This document shows positions 33,410-41,026 of a DNA stretch of 64,000 bases, piece by piece. The notes under the pieces were generated by a model. The model saw nothing but the letters and a program-made list of their open reading frames with translations, ran no database searches and was not told where the DNA came from. The position numbers were made by a program, and so were the translations under genes. Position 1 is the first letter of the stretch; each line of letters starts with the position of its first letter. Source of the stretch: Bosea vestrisii (GTDB lineage Bacteria > Pseudomonadota > Alphaproteobacteria > Rhizobiales > Beijerinckiaceae); NCBI RefSeq assembly GCF_030144325.1, contig NZ_CP126307.1, positions 5,236,001 to 5,300,000 of the forward strand, given 5' to 3'.

Positions 33410-33833
33410 CCAGAGCCGACAGGCAAGATGCGACGAAAGCAGGGGCGGGCTGCGTGAGGTCGGAGGACGTGCTGCTCGGCAGGGATGCGCTATTCGGCGC
33501 TACTCGGATCGGTCGCCGCCCCATCCGGACGTCGAATACGACATCCCGGGCTGCTTTTCCTGAGCGCGCGAGCGTCAGTTCCGGACTCCCGAGCGACGGC
33601 GCGCCGCTCCAGAAGCCGGAGTACCTCGTCCGGGCAATCTCCTGCCCGGATGCTCGTCTTCTGGTCGCTTCCGATCTGAGGTCAGCTCGATCAGGACGAG
33701 GGCGCGGTTGATATTCTCGCGAACCATATCCAGGCAGATGGCTCCGCTCATGTGACGGCCGGAGCGACTTCGTCTGTGATCTGGCTCGTCGTCGGCCCCG
33801 ACCCATGCCGCCGACCGAATGGGCATCTGTTAC
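33410..33833. other. gene-poor stretch, no supported gene
   Basis: About 420 bases between the ABC binding-protein promoter and the coiled-coil gene. Several short frames are open on both strands, but none has a ribosome site, recognisable motifs or convincing composition. It may be decayed sequence at the left boundary of the accessory region. Confidence 0.4.
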
Positions 33834-33968
33834 ATGCGCGAGGCGATCGAGAGCGCACCGAAAGATGGAAAAGTCGTCATCGTCAGGGATGGCGAGAATC
33901 TGGCTTTTGATCCCGCTCACTGGGCGGGTCCATGGGTAGGGGAAAACCGCCTGTCCGACCCGGCCGTG
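33834..33968 (+). pseudogene. N-terminal domain of the coiled-coil protein, out of frame with the rest
   Basis: From ATG 33834 the frame reads MREAIESAPKDGKVVIVRDG and then HWAGPWVGENRLSDPAV, a compact N-terminal module seen in rhizobial proteins that continue with a membrane helix and repeats. Here this frame degenerates after about 33968 into arginine-rich nonsense, while the membrane helix and repeats are read in the frame of the next gene. Inserting one base between about 33960 and 34010 would join them. Family resemblance is from memory and not verified. Confidence 0.6.
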
Positions 33969-35791
33969 CCGAGACGCCGGCGGGCTCCGGCGCCGGGCAG
34001 ATGCCTCCTGCGAAAGGCAATGCGTCGCGCAAATCCGCGCAAGGGAGCGAGCTACCGCGTCGGCGGCGTTATATGTCATTGCTGGGCGGCGTCGCGACCG
34101 TGGCGCTCCTGCTCATCGTCGCGACCCGCGACGCAGGCCGTCCGGATCCCGTCGAGATCAGGGAGCAGGTCGTGGCGCGGGCCACCTTGCCGCCGACCTC
34201 GGCCCCGACGATCGCCCCTGCAATGCTCCGGCAGGGCACCCCGGGACCGGACGCCCGGCGATCGCTGGATGGGGAGCAGGCCGGAGCCGCAGTGCAGGAG
34301 CTGGCCGAGGCGCGGCGCGCCATCGGAGTCCTGAATTCCCAGCTCCAGGCCGAAGCCACGAAGACCGAGCAATCATTGAGCCAGGAGCGCAGCAAAGCGG
34401 CGGCTTTGATGCAGGAGGTAGTCGCCGTCCGACAGGAACTGGCCGCAAGCACGGCGCAGCATCGTCAAGCGCTCGACGACGAACGCGCACAGCGTACCGC
34501 TCTGGCGGTCGAGCTGATGGCGGCGCAGCGCGATTTCGAGGCGCAGGCGGCGCAGCTGCGCAAGGCCAGCGACGAAATAGGCCAGCTCAAGCAGGCGCAG
34601 GCCACGAGGACCGGGCAGCTATCGGAAGAGGAGCGGCAGAAAACGGCCGCCCTCATGCAGGAGGCTGCAGCGGCGCGACAGGAGCTGGCTGCGATCGCCG
34701 CGCAGCATCGCCAGGTGCTCGACCAGGAACGTGGGCAGCGTGCGGCGCTGGCGGCCGAGCTCTCGGCTGCACAGCGCGAGGTTGCGGCTCAAGGCGCGCA
34801 GTTGCGCAAGGTCAGCGACGAGACCGGCCAGCTCAGGCTGGCGGAAGCCGCGAAGACGGCGCAGTCTCTGGAACAGGAGCGGCAGAAGACGGCTGCCCTC
34901 ACACAGGCCGCGGCGGCGCGGCAGGCGTTGAGCTTGAACGTGGCGCAACATCGTCAGGCCCTCGACGACGAGCGCGTGCAGCGTACCGCGCTGGCCGCCG
35001 AACTGGCGGCAGCGCGGCGTGATGTCGAGGCGCAGGCTGCGCAATTGCGCAAGGCCGGCGACGAGGCCGGCCAGCTCAGGCAGGCCGAGGCTGCAAAGGC
35101 CGTGCACGCCCTGGAGCAGGAGCGGCAGAAGACGGCTGCGCTCGCGCAGCAGGCCGCAGCCGTGCGCCAGGCATTGGCTGCAAGCACGGCGCAGCATCGT
35201 CAAGCCCTCGATGACGAGCGCGCGCAGCGGACCACGCTGGCCGCCGAACTGTCGGTGGCGCAGCGCGAGATCGCGGCCCAGTCGGCGCAGTTGCGCAAGG
35301 CGAACGGTGAAACAGAACAGTTCAGGCAGGCAACCGAGGCCACGATCGCAGAAGTGCGCCAGGCCCTGCAGCAGGAGCGCGACCGGTCAGCCGCCATCGC
35401 CGAGGAACTCGCTTCCGTACGAGCCGCGAGCACAAGGCCTGCTCCGACGGAACAGAAGCCGGTCGAAGCGCCGACCATCGTCGCGACGCCACAACTGGTA
35501 GGCGCAGAGGCCCGGAGCAGCCCGGAGGCAGCGCGGCTGATCGCCCGGGCCAGCGCGCTGCTCGGTCAGGGCGATATCGGTTCTGCCCGGATCGTGCTCG
35601 AGCGCGCGGCCGAAATGGGCAACGCCCGGGCGAGCTTCATGCTCGCGGAGACCTACGATCCCCGCATCCTGTCCGCCTGGGGCACCTATGGCACACGCGG
35701 CGAGGTGACGAGGGCGCGCGAACTCTATGCGAAGGCGCAGATCGGCGGCATCCGCGAGGCCAAGGAGCGCGTCGATGCCTTGCCGCAGTGA
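33932..35791 (+). CDS. membrane-anchored coiled-coil repeat protein
   Basis: Protein of up to 619 residues, start uncertain: the natural N-terminus is probably the out-of-frame module at 33834, otherwise ATG 33932 or ATG 34073. A basic cluster LPRRRRYMS precedes one membrane helix (LLGGVATVALLLIVA, residues about 50-64). Residues about 144-470 are four imperfect repeats of about 82 residues rich in Ala, Gln, Glu and Arg (QERQKTAALMQEAAAARQEL, AQHRQALDDER), surely a long periplasmic coiled coil. The C-terminal 90 residues (EAARLIARASALLGQGDIGS, ARASFMLAETYDPRIL) are Sel1/TPR-like. Followed after 54 bases by the TAXI protein gene, probably co-transcribed. Confidence 0.75.
   Translation: MGRGKPPVRPGRAETPAGSGAGQMPPAKGNASRKSAQGSELPRRRRYMSLLGGVATVALLLIVATRDAGRPDPVEIREQVVARATLPPTSAPTIAPAMLRQGTPGPDARRSLDGEQAGAAVQELAEARRAIGVLNSQLQAEATKTEQSLSQERSKAAALMQEVVAVRQELAASTAQHRQALDDERAQRTALAVELMAAQRDFEAQAAQLRKASDEIGQLKQAQATRTGQLSEEERQKTAALMQEAAAARQELAAIAAQHRQVLDQERGQRAALAAELSAAQREVAAQGAQLRKVSDETGQLRLAEAAKTAQSLEQERQKTAALTQAAAARQALSLNVAQHRQALDDERVQRTALAAELAAARRDVEAQAAQLRKAGDEAGQLRQAEAAKAVHALEQERQKTAALAQQAAAVRQALAASTAQHRQALDDERAQRTTLAAELSVAQREIAAQSAQLRKANGETEQFRQATEATIAEVRQALQQERDRSAAIAEELASVRAASTRPAPTEQKPVEAPTIVATPQLVGAEARSSPEAARLIARASALLGQGDIGSARIVLERAAEMGNARASFMLAETYDPRILSAWGTYGTRGEVTRARELYAKAQIGGIREAKERVDALPQ
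34361..35341 (+). repeat. four in-frame tandem repeats of about 246 bp within the coiled-coil gene
   Basis: Units begin near 34361, 34607, 34853 and 35096 and end near 35341; the third lacks one codon. Each encodes the same order: K/R-T-x-Q-x-L-x-x-E-R-x-K, A-A-L-x-Q, AQHRQ-(A/V)-LD, RTALAAEL, AQLRKA, GQL. Such arrays can expand or contract by recombination. Confidence 0.8.
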
Positions 35792-35845
35792 CGCCTGAGG
35801 CCGCCGACCGGCGGGCCAATGGTCAGGCCAAAAGGAGATGAGCGG

Positions 35846-36886
35846 ATGAACACGCCTTCGGGACGGCATCTGCTGCTGTTGATCGGACTGGCCGGGCTTG
35901 TTCCAGCGCTCGAGCCGGCTGGTCTGCAGGCACAGACACCCCAGATGAGCGCTGCGAGCGCCGCCCCGCCGCGGCGCGCCCGTCCGGCCGCGACGGAACA
36001 GGACAAGATCAACGCCTGGACGGTCGGCCTTGCCGCGGGGCTGCTCGAAGGTGCGCCGCTGCGTCTGGGGGCGGAGATGGCCCGCGTCGTCGACGATGGG
36101 CCGAACCTGCATGTGCTGCCGATCGTCACCCGCGGGGCCACAGAGAACCTGAACTCGCTGCTCTATCTGCGCGGCATCGACGCGGCGATCATCAACTCCG
36201 ATGCGCTGGAAGAGTACAAGGCCCAGATGCCGCAGATTCGGCGCAAGATCACCTATGTGCTCAATCTCTTCCCCTCGGAACTGCATGTCTTCGTCCGGCC
36301 CGAGATCCAGAGCCTTCAGGACCTCGCCGGCAAGAAGGTGAACTTCAACACGCTCGGCACGGCTGCCGCCTATTCGGGGCCGCTGATCTTCAGCCGTCTC
36401 GGCGTCAACGCCGAAAACACCTTCATTCCGCATCAGGTCGCGCTCGAGCAGATGCGCAAGGGCGAGATGGCGGCCGTCGTCTTCATCACCTCGAAACCGG
36501 TCGACGCATTCGTGCGCGGGCGCTTCGAGCCCGGCTTCAAGTTCCTTTCGGTGCCGTACGACAGCAAGTTCGAGGACTACTACCTGCCGGCGGTGCTGGA
36601 GGCCGGCGAGTATCCCGGTCTCATCAAGGCGGGCGAGCGTGTGTCGACGATCGCGGTGCCGACTGCTTTGGTCGCATTCAACTGGGCTCCCCAGACCAAT
36701 CGTTATGAGCGTGTCGCCCGCTTCGTCGACACCCTGTTCAGCCGTATCGAGAAGCTGCAGTCCCCTGGCTTCGACGCGAAATGGAAGTCGATCAATCTCG
36801 CTGCGACCGTCCCCGGCCTCGACCGCTTCCCGGCGGCGCAGGAATGGCTGGATCGCAAGGGGCAGACGCAACGTGCGAGCCGATGA
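35846..36886 (+). CDS. TAXI-family TRAP-type solute-binding protein
   Basis: Exported protein of 346 residues. Signal peptide NTPSGRHLLLLIGLAGLVPA to LQAQT, a linker, then the TAXI fold: WTVGLAAGLLEGAPLRLGAE, VLPIVTRGATENLNSLLYLR, GIDAAIINSDALEEYKAQMP, ELHVFVRPEIQSLQDLAGKK and VNFNTLGTAAAYSGPLIF. The classic G-x-x-x-G-x-Y motif of ligand-binding TAXI proteins is modified to VGLAAGLLEG. No 4TM/12TM fusion permease accompanies it, so it may act as a sensor or adaptor rather than a transporter part. ATG 35846 has AAAGGAG. Overlaps the next gene by ATGA. Confidence 0.82.
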   Translation: MNTPSGRHLLLLIGLAGLVPALEPAGLQAQTPQMSAASAAPPRRARPAATEQDKINAWTVGLAAGLLEGAPLRLGAEMARVVDDGPNLHVLPIVTRGATENLNSLLYLRGIDAAIINSDALEEYKAQMPQIRRKITYVLNLFPSELHVFVRPEIQSLQDLAGKKVNFNTLGTAAAYSGPLIFSRLGVNAENTFIPHQVALEQMRKGEMAAVVFITSKPVDAFVRGRFEPGFKFLSVPYDSKFEDYYLPAVLEAGEYPGLIKAGERVSTIAVPTALVAFNWAPQTNRYERVARFVDTLFSRIEKLQSPGFDAKWKSINLAATVPGLDRFPAAQEWLDRKGQTQRASR

Positions 36887-37512
36887 AACTGATCATGCTC
36901 TCCGTCGCCTTCGAGATCGCGAGCAGGATCGCCTTCGCGCAGGGCGCGCCCGATCCAATGGCGCAGCTTCGCGCCTGCTCGCTGCTCGACCCGGCGGATC
37001 GCCAGGCCTGTTTGAACAAGCTGCCGCAGCCGGTGAAGGTACCTGATCGACCGGCGGGCAGCGGCGAAGCCTGGGTGATCAGCGAGACCACCTCGCCGGT
37101 CGACTATACGCCGATTGTCACCGCCACCGCGTTTTCCCGCGGCAGTGCCGACAGCCCTCTGAAGCAGCTCTCAGTTCACTGCCGCGGTGGCCGGACCGAG
37201 ATGGTGGTCGGTGGACCAGCCGTCTCCGATGGCGGCGTCGACTACGCCCTGTCCTACCGCCTCGATGACAGCCCGCCCGTGCAGGTCGCAGCCGGCCGGC
37301 CTTCGTTCGGAAGCGGCGTGGCATTCAGGGGCGATGTCGTGGGCCTGCTGCTGTCGCTCCCGGCGGACGGCAGTATCTCCATCCGCCTCTCGGCGCGAAC
37401 CGGCGCCGTCCATGATGGGCATTTTTCCCTCGCCGGCCTGAAGGCAGCGCGGGACAGGGTCGCAGCAGCCTGCAAATGGCCGCGCACCGTCGCCAAACCA
37501 CGTAGCGAATAG
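36883..37512 (+). CDS. secreted VasI/TagO-like protein
   Basis: Exported protein of 209 residues. After the leader (MKLIMLSVAFEIASRIAFAQ) comes a cysteine-containing segment LRACSLLDPADRQACLNKLP, then a domain that resembles the type VI secretion accessory VasI/TagO: WVISETTSPVDYTPIVTATA, LSVHCRGGRTEMVVGG, LSYRLDDSPPVQVAAGR and FSLAGLKAARDRVAAACKWP. VasI/TagO has the same W-x-(V/I)-S...T-S-P-(L/V)-D, R-C-x-x-x-x-T, Y-R-(L/I)-D and C-terminal C-x-W. No type VI genes are near. The match is by pattern only. Confidence 0.65.
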   Translation: MKLIMLSVAFEIASRIAFAQGAPDPMAQLRACSLLDPADRQACLNKLPQPVKVPDRPAGSGEAWVISETTSPVDYTPIVTATAFSRGSADSPLKQLSVHCRGGRTEMVVGGPAVSDGGVDYALSYRLDDSPPVQVAAGRPSFGSGVAFRGDVVGLLLSLPADGSISIRLSARTGAVHDGHFSLAGLKAARDRVAAACKWPRTVAKPRSE

Positions 37513-37537
37513 ACCTCGAACTCATGGGTGGAATGTG

Positions 37538-38044
37538 ATGACGATCAGGCTCAAAGACTTCGTCTGCGCCGCCTTGGCGACTGGCGCCGCGCTGTCCATC
37601 GCCGTTTCGCCTTCGGCGGCACAGGGCACGAAGCAGAGTTCGGTGCAGGCGCCGAAGCCGCCCATGGTCGAACGCAAGCCGCATCGCCTCATCCTGCAGG
37701 TGAACACGAACGAAGCTGCGATGATGAACCTCGCGCTCAACAACGCGGCGAACGTGGCGCAGTACTACCAGGACCTCGGCGAGAAGGTGGAGATCGAGGT
37801 CGTCACCTTCGGCCCCGGCCTGCACATGCTGCGCGACGACACCTCACCGGTGAAGGCGCGGATCAAGGCGATGACGGCAAGCACGCCGGCGATCTCTTTC
37901 AAGGCCTGCGGCAACACACAAGGCAACATGAGCAAGGCCGAGAACAAGGAGATCGCGCTCATTCCCGAGGCGTCGGTGGTGAAATCCGGCGTCGTCCGAG
38001 TCATCGAGTTGCAAGAGAAAGGCTGGACCTATGTCCGGCCATGA
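37538..38044 (+). CDS. secreted DsrE/DsrF-like protein
   Basis: Exported protein of 168 residues. Leader to about SPSAAQ, linker, then a DsrE-like fold: HRLILQVNTNEAAMMNLALN, NNAANVAQYYQDLGEKVEIE, VVTFGPGLHMLRDDTSPVKA and FKACGNTQGNMSKAENKEIA. The single cysteine in FKACGNT occupies the position usual in periplasmic members. ATG 37538 is preferred over GTG 37535. Fourth gene of the run from 33834, with 25 bases to the previous stop. May take part in periplasmic sulfur or redox chemistry; not proved. Confidence 0.75.
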   Translation: MTIRLKDFVCAALATGAALSIAVSPSAAQGTKQSSVQAPKPPMVERKPHRLILQVNTNEAAMMNLALNNAANVAQYYQDLGEKVEIEVVTFGPGLHMLRDDTSPVKARIKAMTASTPAISFKACGNTQGNMSKAENKEIALIPEASVVKSGVVRVIELQEKGWTYVRP

Positions 38045-38282
38045 TCGGCCGCGGCCTAACCAGGCACCCGCGCACGTGAAGCGGACATCTGGAAGACCCG
38101 GAATGGGCCACGAACAGTTGCGACTCTAGCCAAGGTCGCGCAACGCCCTCGGTTTCGGACAAGCTGCGCGATGCCGTCAGCCGCAGCCCCATCCTCAGCC
38201 GCCCCTCATGCTCATATGCCGGCCGACCGCGGCGCGGGCCGGCACATCGTGGCAGCTTTCGAATTTGCCACAGACCCCTGCA
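38045..38282. other. intergenic region containing displaced moaA 3' end
   Basis: 238 bases between the DsrE-like gene and the phospholipid cassette. It holds, on the minus strand at 38195-38245, a relic of the last 17 codons of moaA (see the repeat entry). The rest shows no gene. Near 38060-38130 is a stretch (AGCGGACATCTGGAAGACCC) reminiscent of rhizobial intergenic repeats. Confidence 0.5.
38192..38238 (-). repeat. displaced copy of moaA 3' end (left repeat, att-like)
   Basis: 47 bases match 40980-41026 at 41 positions, including 12 identical bases at the stop end (TCCTCAGCCGCC). On the minus strand it reads RAAVGRHMSMRGG then TGA, against RAAVGRHMSVTGG then TGA at the true moaA end. Both copies have the same orientation, so they are direct repeats that bracket the four-gene lipid cassette. 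Confidence 0.8.
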
Positions 38283-38981
38283 ATGTCGACAGCGTTCGAG
38301 ATGAACGCTACGTCATCACAGGGGCGGCAACCGGGTATGGGAATGCGCGAAGCAGGGATCAGCCTGGCTGGTACGCTCATTGTGTTCTTTGCCCGCTTCA
38401 TCACGGCGGTCCGCGGACGATGGGACGGCGTCGCGCCGACCGACGAGCAACGAATTTATTTCGCCAATCATGCCAGCCACGGCGATTTCGTCCTGATCTG
38501 GACCGTGTTGCCGCGCCGCATGCGATTTGCGACCCGGCCGGTCGCCGGGAGCGATTACTGGCTGAAGGGCAGCCTTCGGCGCTTCATCGGCCGCGATGTC
38601 TTCAATGCCGTTCTGATCGATCGCGATCCAGCGACTCGAACGAGTGACCCGGTCGTCCAGATGACCGGGGCGCTCGATGCCGGCTCCTCTCTCATCGTGT
38701 TCCCGGAAGGCACGCGCAACACCACCGATGCGCGGCTCCTGCCGTTCAAGAGCGGTCTGTTCCATCTGGCGCAGGCGCGGCCGAACGTGGCCCTCGTGCC
38801 GGTGTGGATCGACAATCTCAACCGCGTCATGCCCAAGGGCGAGTTCGTGCCGGTGCCGCTGATCTGCACGGTCACCTTTGGCGCCGCGCTTTCCCTCACC
38901 GAGGCCGAGACGAAGCAGGATTTCCTGGCCAGGGCAGAGGCGGCGCTGCTCGCTCTGTCACCAAAGGCGAGCACGCCATGA
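38283..38981 (+). CDS. 1-acyl-glycerol-3-phosphate acyltransferase (PlsC-like)
   Basis: Membrane-associated acyltransferase of about 232 residues that would acylate lysophosphatidate. The catalytic H-x4-D motif is FANHASHGDFVLIW, the glycerol-phosphate site is VFPEGTRNTTDARLLPFKSG, and a hydrophobic N-terminal segment (GISLAGTLIVFFARFITAV) anchors it. Start ATG 38283 is tentative; ATG 38343 would keep all motifs. Overlaps the cdsA-like gene by ATGA. First gene of a four-gene phospholipid cassette. Confidence 0.85.
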   Translation: MSTAFEMNATSSQGRQPGMGMREAGISLAGTLIVFFARFITAVRGRWDGVAPTDEQRIYFANHASHGDFVLIWTVLPRRMRFATRPVAGSDYWLKGSLRRFIGRDVFNAVLIDRDPATRTSDPVVQMTGALDAGSSLIVFPEGTRNTTDARLLPFKSGLFHLAQARPNVALVPVWIDNLNRVMPKGEFVPVPLICTVTFGAALSLTEAETKQDFLARAEAALLALSPKASTP

Positions 38982-39928
38982 CGATGCCGCATCCCGATCT
39001 CGTGGCCGTGCTGGCAGGCCTGCTCGCCGTCCTGATCGCCGCGTCCGCGATCGGCTACGCTCTGCAGCGCAGGCTGTCGCCGGATGGCTCGAACGCCGTG
39101 GTCGAGAACCTCAACGACCGCATCCGCGCCTGGTGGATCATGGTCGTGCTGATGGGGCTCGCGCTGATCGGCGGCAAGACCGGCGTGACCCTGCTCTTCG
39201 CCTTCTGCTCCTTCGCAGCCCTGCGTGAGTTCATCACGCTGACGAATACGCGCCGTGCCGACCATTGGGCGCTGGCGGCCGGCTTCTTCATCATGCTGCC
39301 GGTGCAGTATTACCTGATCTGGATCGAGTGGTACGGGCTCTATTCGATCTTCATCCCCGTCTACGCGTTCCTGCTCATGCCGATCATCGCGGCGGCGCGC
39401 GGCGACACCGAGCATTTTCTGGTGCGCATCGCCGAAGTTCAGTGGGCGCTGATGATCTGCGTCTTCTGCACCTCGCATGTGCCGGCGCTGCTCAGCCTCG
39501 ACATTCCCGGCTATCAGGGGCGCAATGTGCTCCTGATCGCCTTTCTCGTCATCGTCGTGCAGATGAGCGATGTGCTGCAGTACGTGTGGGGCAAGCTTCT
39601 CGGCCGCACCAAGATCGCGCCCAGGCTGTCGCCGTCCAAGACGGTCGAGGGTTTCGTTGGCGGTGCGCTCAGCGCCACCGCCGTCGGTGCCGGATTGTCC
39701 TGGATGACGCCGTTCACGCCGCTGCAGGCCGCTTTCCTGGCCCTGGTCATCGTCGTGATGGGCTTCTTCGGCGGGCTCGTCATGTCGGCGATCAAGCGCG
39801 ATCGCGGCATCAAGGATTGGGGCCACCTGATCGCCGGCCATGGCGGCTTCCTCGACCGGCTCGATTCGGTGGTGTTCTCCGCTCCGATCTTCTTCCACCT
39901 CGTCCGCTACGGCTGGTCGACCACGTGA
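38978..39928 (+). CDS. phosphatidate cytidylyltransferase (CdsA-like)
   Basis: Integral membrane enzyme of 316 residues making CDP-diacylglycerol from phosphatidate and CTP. The family signature is seen in full: SAIKRDRGIKDWGHLIAGHG followed by GFLDRLDSVVFSAP. Upstream SPSKTVEGFVGG is also conserved. About eight helices. It is an accessory copy beside a variant phosphatidyltransferase; gene content resembles E. coli ynbABC, which is itself little understood. ATGA and GTGA overlaps tie it to both neighbours. Confidence 0.88.
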   Translation: MTMPHPDLVAVLAGLLAVLIAASAIGYALQRRLSPDGSNAVVENLNDRIRAWWIMVVLMGLALIGGKTGVTLLFAFCSFAALREFITLTNTRRADHWALAAGFFIMLPVQYYLIWIEWYGLYSIFIPVYAFLLMPIIAAARGDTEHFLVRIAEVQWALMICVFCTSHVPALLSLDIPGYQGRNVLLIAFLVIVVQMSDVLQYVWGKLLGRTKIAPRLSPSKTVEGFVGGALSATAVGAGLSWMTPFTPLQAAFLALVIVVMGFFGGLVMSAIKRDRGIKDWGHLIAGHGGFLDRLDSVVFSAPIFFHLVRYGWSTT

Positions 39929-40332
39929 GCGCGCCACTCGCGCGCCTGATGCGAAGCAGCATCGTGCATGTCGCCTTCGCCTTCATCGCCATGGGGAGCT
40001 GGGCGATTTTCGCCAACCGTGCCCATCCGATGCCGGCACCGCTCATCGCCGGGCTGATTCAGGGCACGCTGTCGGCCGGCATCACCCTCGTCCTGAAACG
40101 GGGTATCGAAGAGCTGGCCAGGCGCTTCTCCGGGCTGACCGCGCTTCTGGCTCCGCCAGCGATCGCCGGGCTGGTCTCCGCGAGCGTGCTGACCATCATC
40201 CACACGCTCGGCGGCACGCCGGAAATCGGCAGGACGATCGCCGTACCGCTGACCGTCGCGACGAGCTATGCGGCGCTCTACAATTTCTCGCTGTGGCGCA
40301 GCAGGAAGGCGATGAACCATGGCGCAGGATGA
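39925..40332 (+). CDS. small polytopic membrane protein in lipid cassette
   Basis: Unrecognised protein of 135 residues with about four hydrophobic segments (VHVAFAFIAMGSWAIFANRA, LIAGLIQGTLSAGITLVLKR, LLAPPAIAGLVSASVLTIIH and IAVPLTVATSYAALYNFSLW). GTG 39925 overlaps the cdsA-like stop (GTGA), and its own end overlaps the next start by 14 bases. ATG 39949 is another possible start. Its conserved place between two lipid enzymes suggests a flippase-like or scaffold role, which is only inference. Confidence 0.72.
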   Translation: MSAPLARLMRSSIVHVAFAFIAMGSWAIFANRAHPMPAPLIAGLIQGTLSAGITLVLKRGIEELARRFSGLTALLAPPAIAGLVSASVLTIIHTLGGTPEIGRTIAVPLTVATSYAALYNFSLWRSRKAMNHGAG

Positions 40333-40960
40333 CGATCGGCGGCCGCTCGCGAGCCGCGATTCCGGCTGGGCCCGGGGCATTGCGCGCCGGCTGAGCGCCA
40401 CCGGTATCACGCCCAACCAGATCTCGATGGCGAGCATGGTGATGGCGGCTTTCGCCGGCACCGCCTTCTGGCTCGCAGGCACGGCGGCTCCCGGCCCGCG
40501 TGCCGCGCTGCTTCTCGCCGCAGCCCTGTTCTGCCAGTTCAGATTGCTCTGCAATCTCTTCGATGGAATGGTGGCGATCGAGGGCGGCAAGCAGGCTGCG
40601 GACGGGCCGTTCTGGAACGAGTTTCCCGATCGCGTCGCCGATATCCTCATTCTCACTGGCGCGGGCTACGGCGCCGGCGTGCCGGCCTTGGGGTGGGCGG
40701 CTGCCGGCCTTGCCGTGCTGACGGCCTATACCCGCGAGCTTGGACGCAATTGCGGGCTGCCGGCCGACTTCTCCGGCCCGATGGCGAAGCAGCACCGCAT
40801 GGCGACGATCACGGCGGCGGCGCTCCTGGCGCTGCTGGAGCCGCTTTGGCGAGGCCAGAACCAGGTGCTGGTCATCGCGCTCTGGCTGATCACGGTGGGG
40901 GCCGCAGTGACCGCTCTCAGGCGGGCCACGAACATCGTCCGCGGTTTGCGCGCCCGCTGA
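40319..40960 (+). CDS. CDP-alcohol phosphatidyltransferase family protein with variant active site
   Basis: Membrane enzyme of 213 residues moving a phosphatidyl group from CDP-diacylglycerol to an alcohol. The family motif D-x2-D-G-x2-A-R-x8-9-G-x3-D-x3-D appears here as NLFDGMVAIEGG...DGPFWNEFPDR: the first Asp is Asn, the Arg after Ala is Ile, and the third Asp position is Asn/Glu while the last Asp remains. A similar N-for-D change occurs in E. coli YnbA. The substrate may therefore differ from glycerol phosphate or serine. Ends the cassette just before moaA. Confidence 0.8.
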   Translation: MAQDDDRRPLASRDSGWARGIARRLSATGITPNQISMASMVMAAFAGTAFWLAGTAAPGPRAALLLAAALFCQFRLLCNLFDGMVAIEGGKQAADGPFWNEFPDRVADILILTGAGYGAGVPALGWAAAGLAVLTAYTRELGRNCGLPADFSGPMAKQHRMATITAAALLALLEPLWRGQNQVLVIALWLITVGAAVTALRRATNIVRGLRAR

Positions 40961-40979
40961 GCGTTCGAGGCCCGCCCAG

Positions 40980-41026
40980 TCCTCAGCCGCCGGTCACGCT
41001 CATGTGCCGGCCGACGGCGGCACGGG
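40980..41026 (-). repeat. moaA 3' end, right partner of the direct repeat
   Basis: The intact moaA stop and preceding codons, matching 38192-38238 at 41 of 47 bases with no gap. The pair is described at the left copy. Confidence 0.8.

Noticed and set aside
33575..33826. Possible small minus-strand gene before the coiled-coil region
   Set aside because: No ribosome site, no motif and arginine-rich composition.
34361..35341. Tandem DNA repeats as a CRISPR-like array
   Set aside because: Units are about 246 bp, in frame and coding; there are no short repeats with unique spacers.
36883..37512. Evidence for a type VI secretion locus
   Set aside because: Only a VasI/TagO-like pattern is present; no TssB, TssC, Hcp, VgrG or ClpV genes are in the window.
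38001..38192. Minus-strand frame downstream of the moaA relic
   Set aside because: No recognisable protein features; the segment looks like intergenic or repeat-derived DNA.
38283..40960. Lipid cassette as a complete mobile element
   Set aside because: No integrase, transposase or terminal inverted repeats were found; only the direct repeats support insertion, so no mobile element is annotated.
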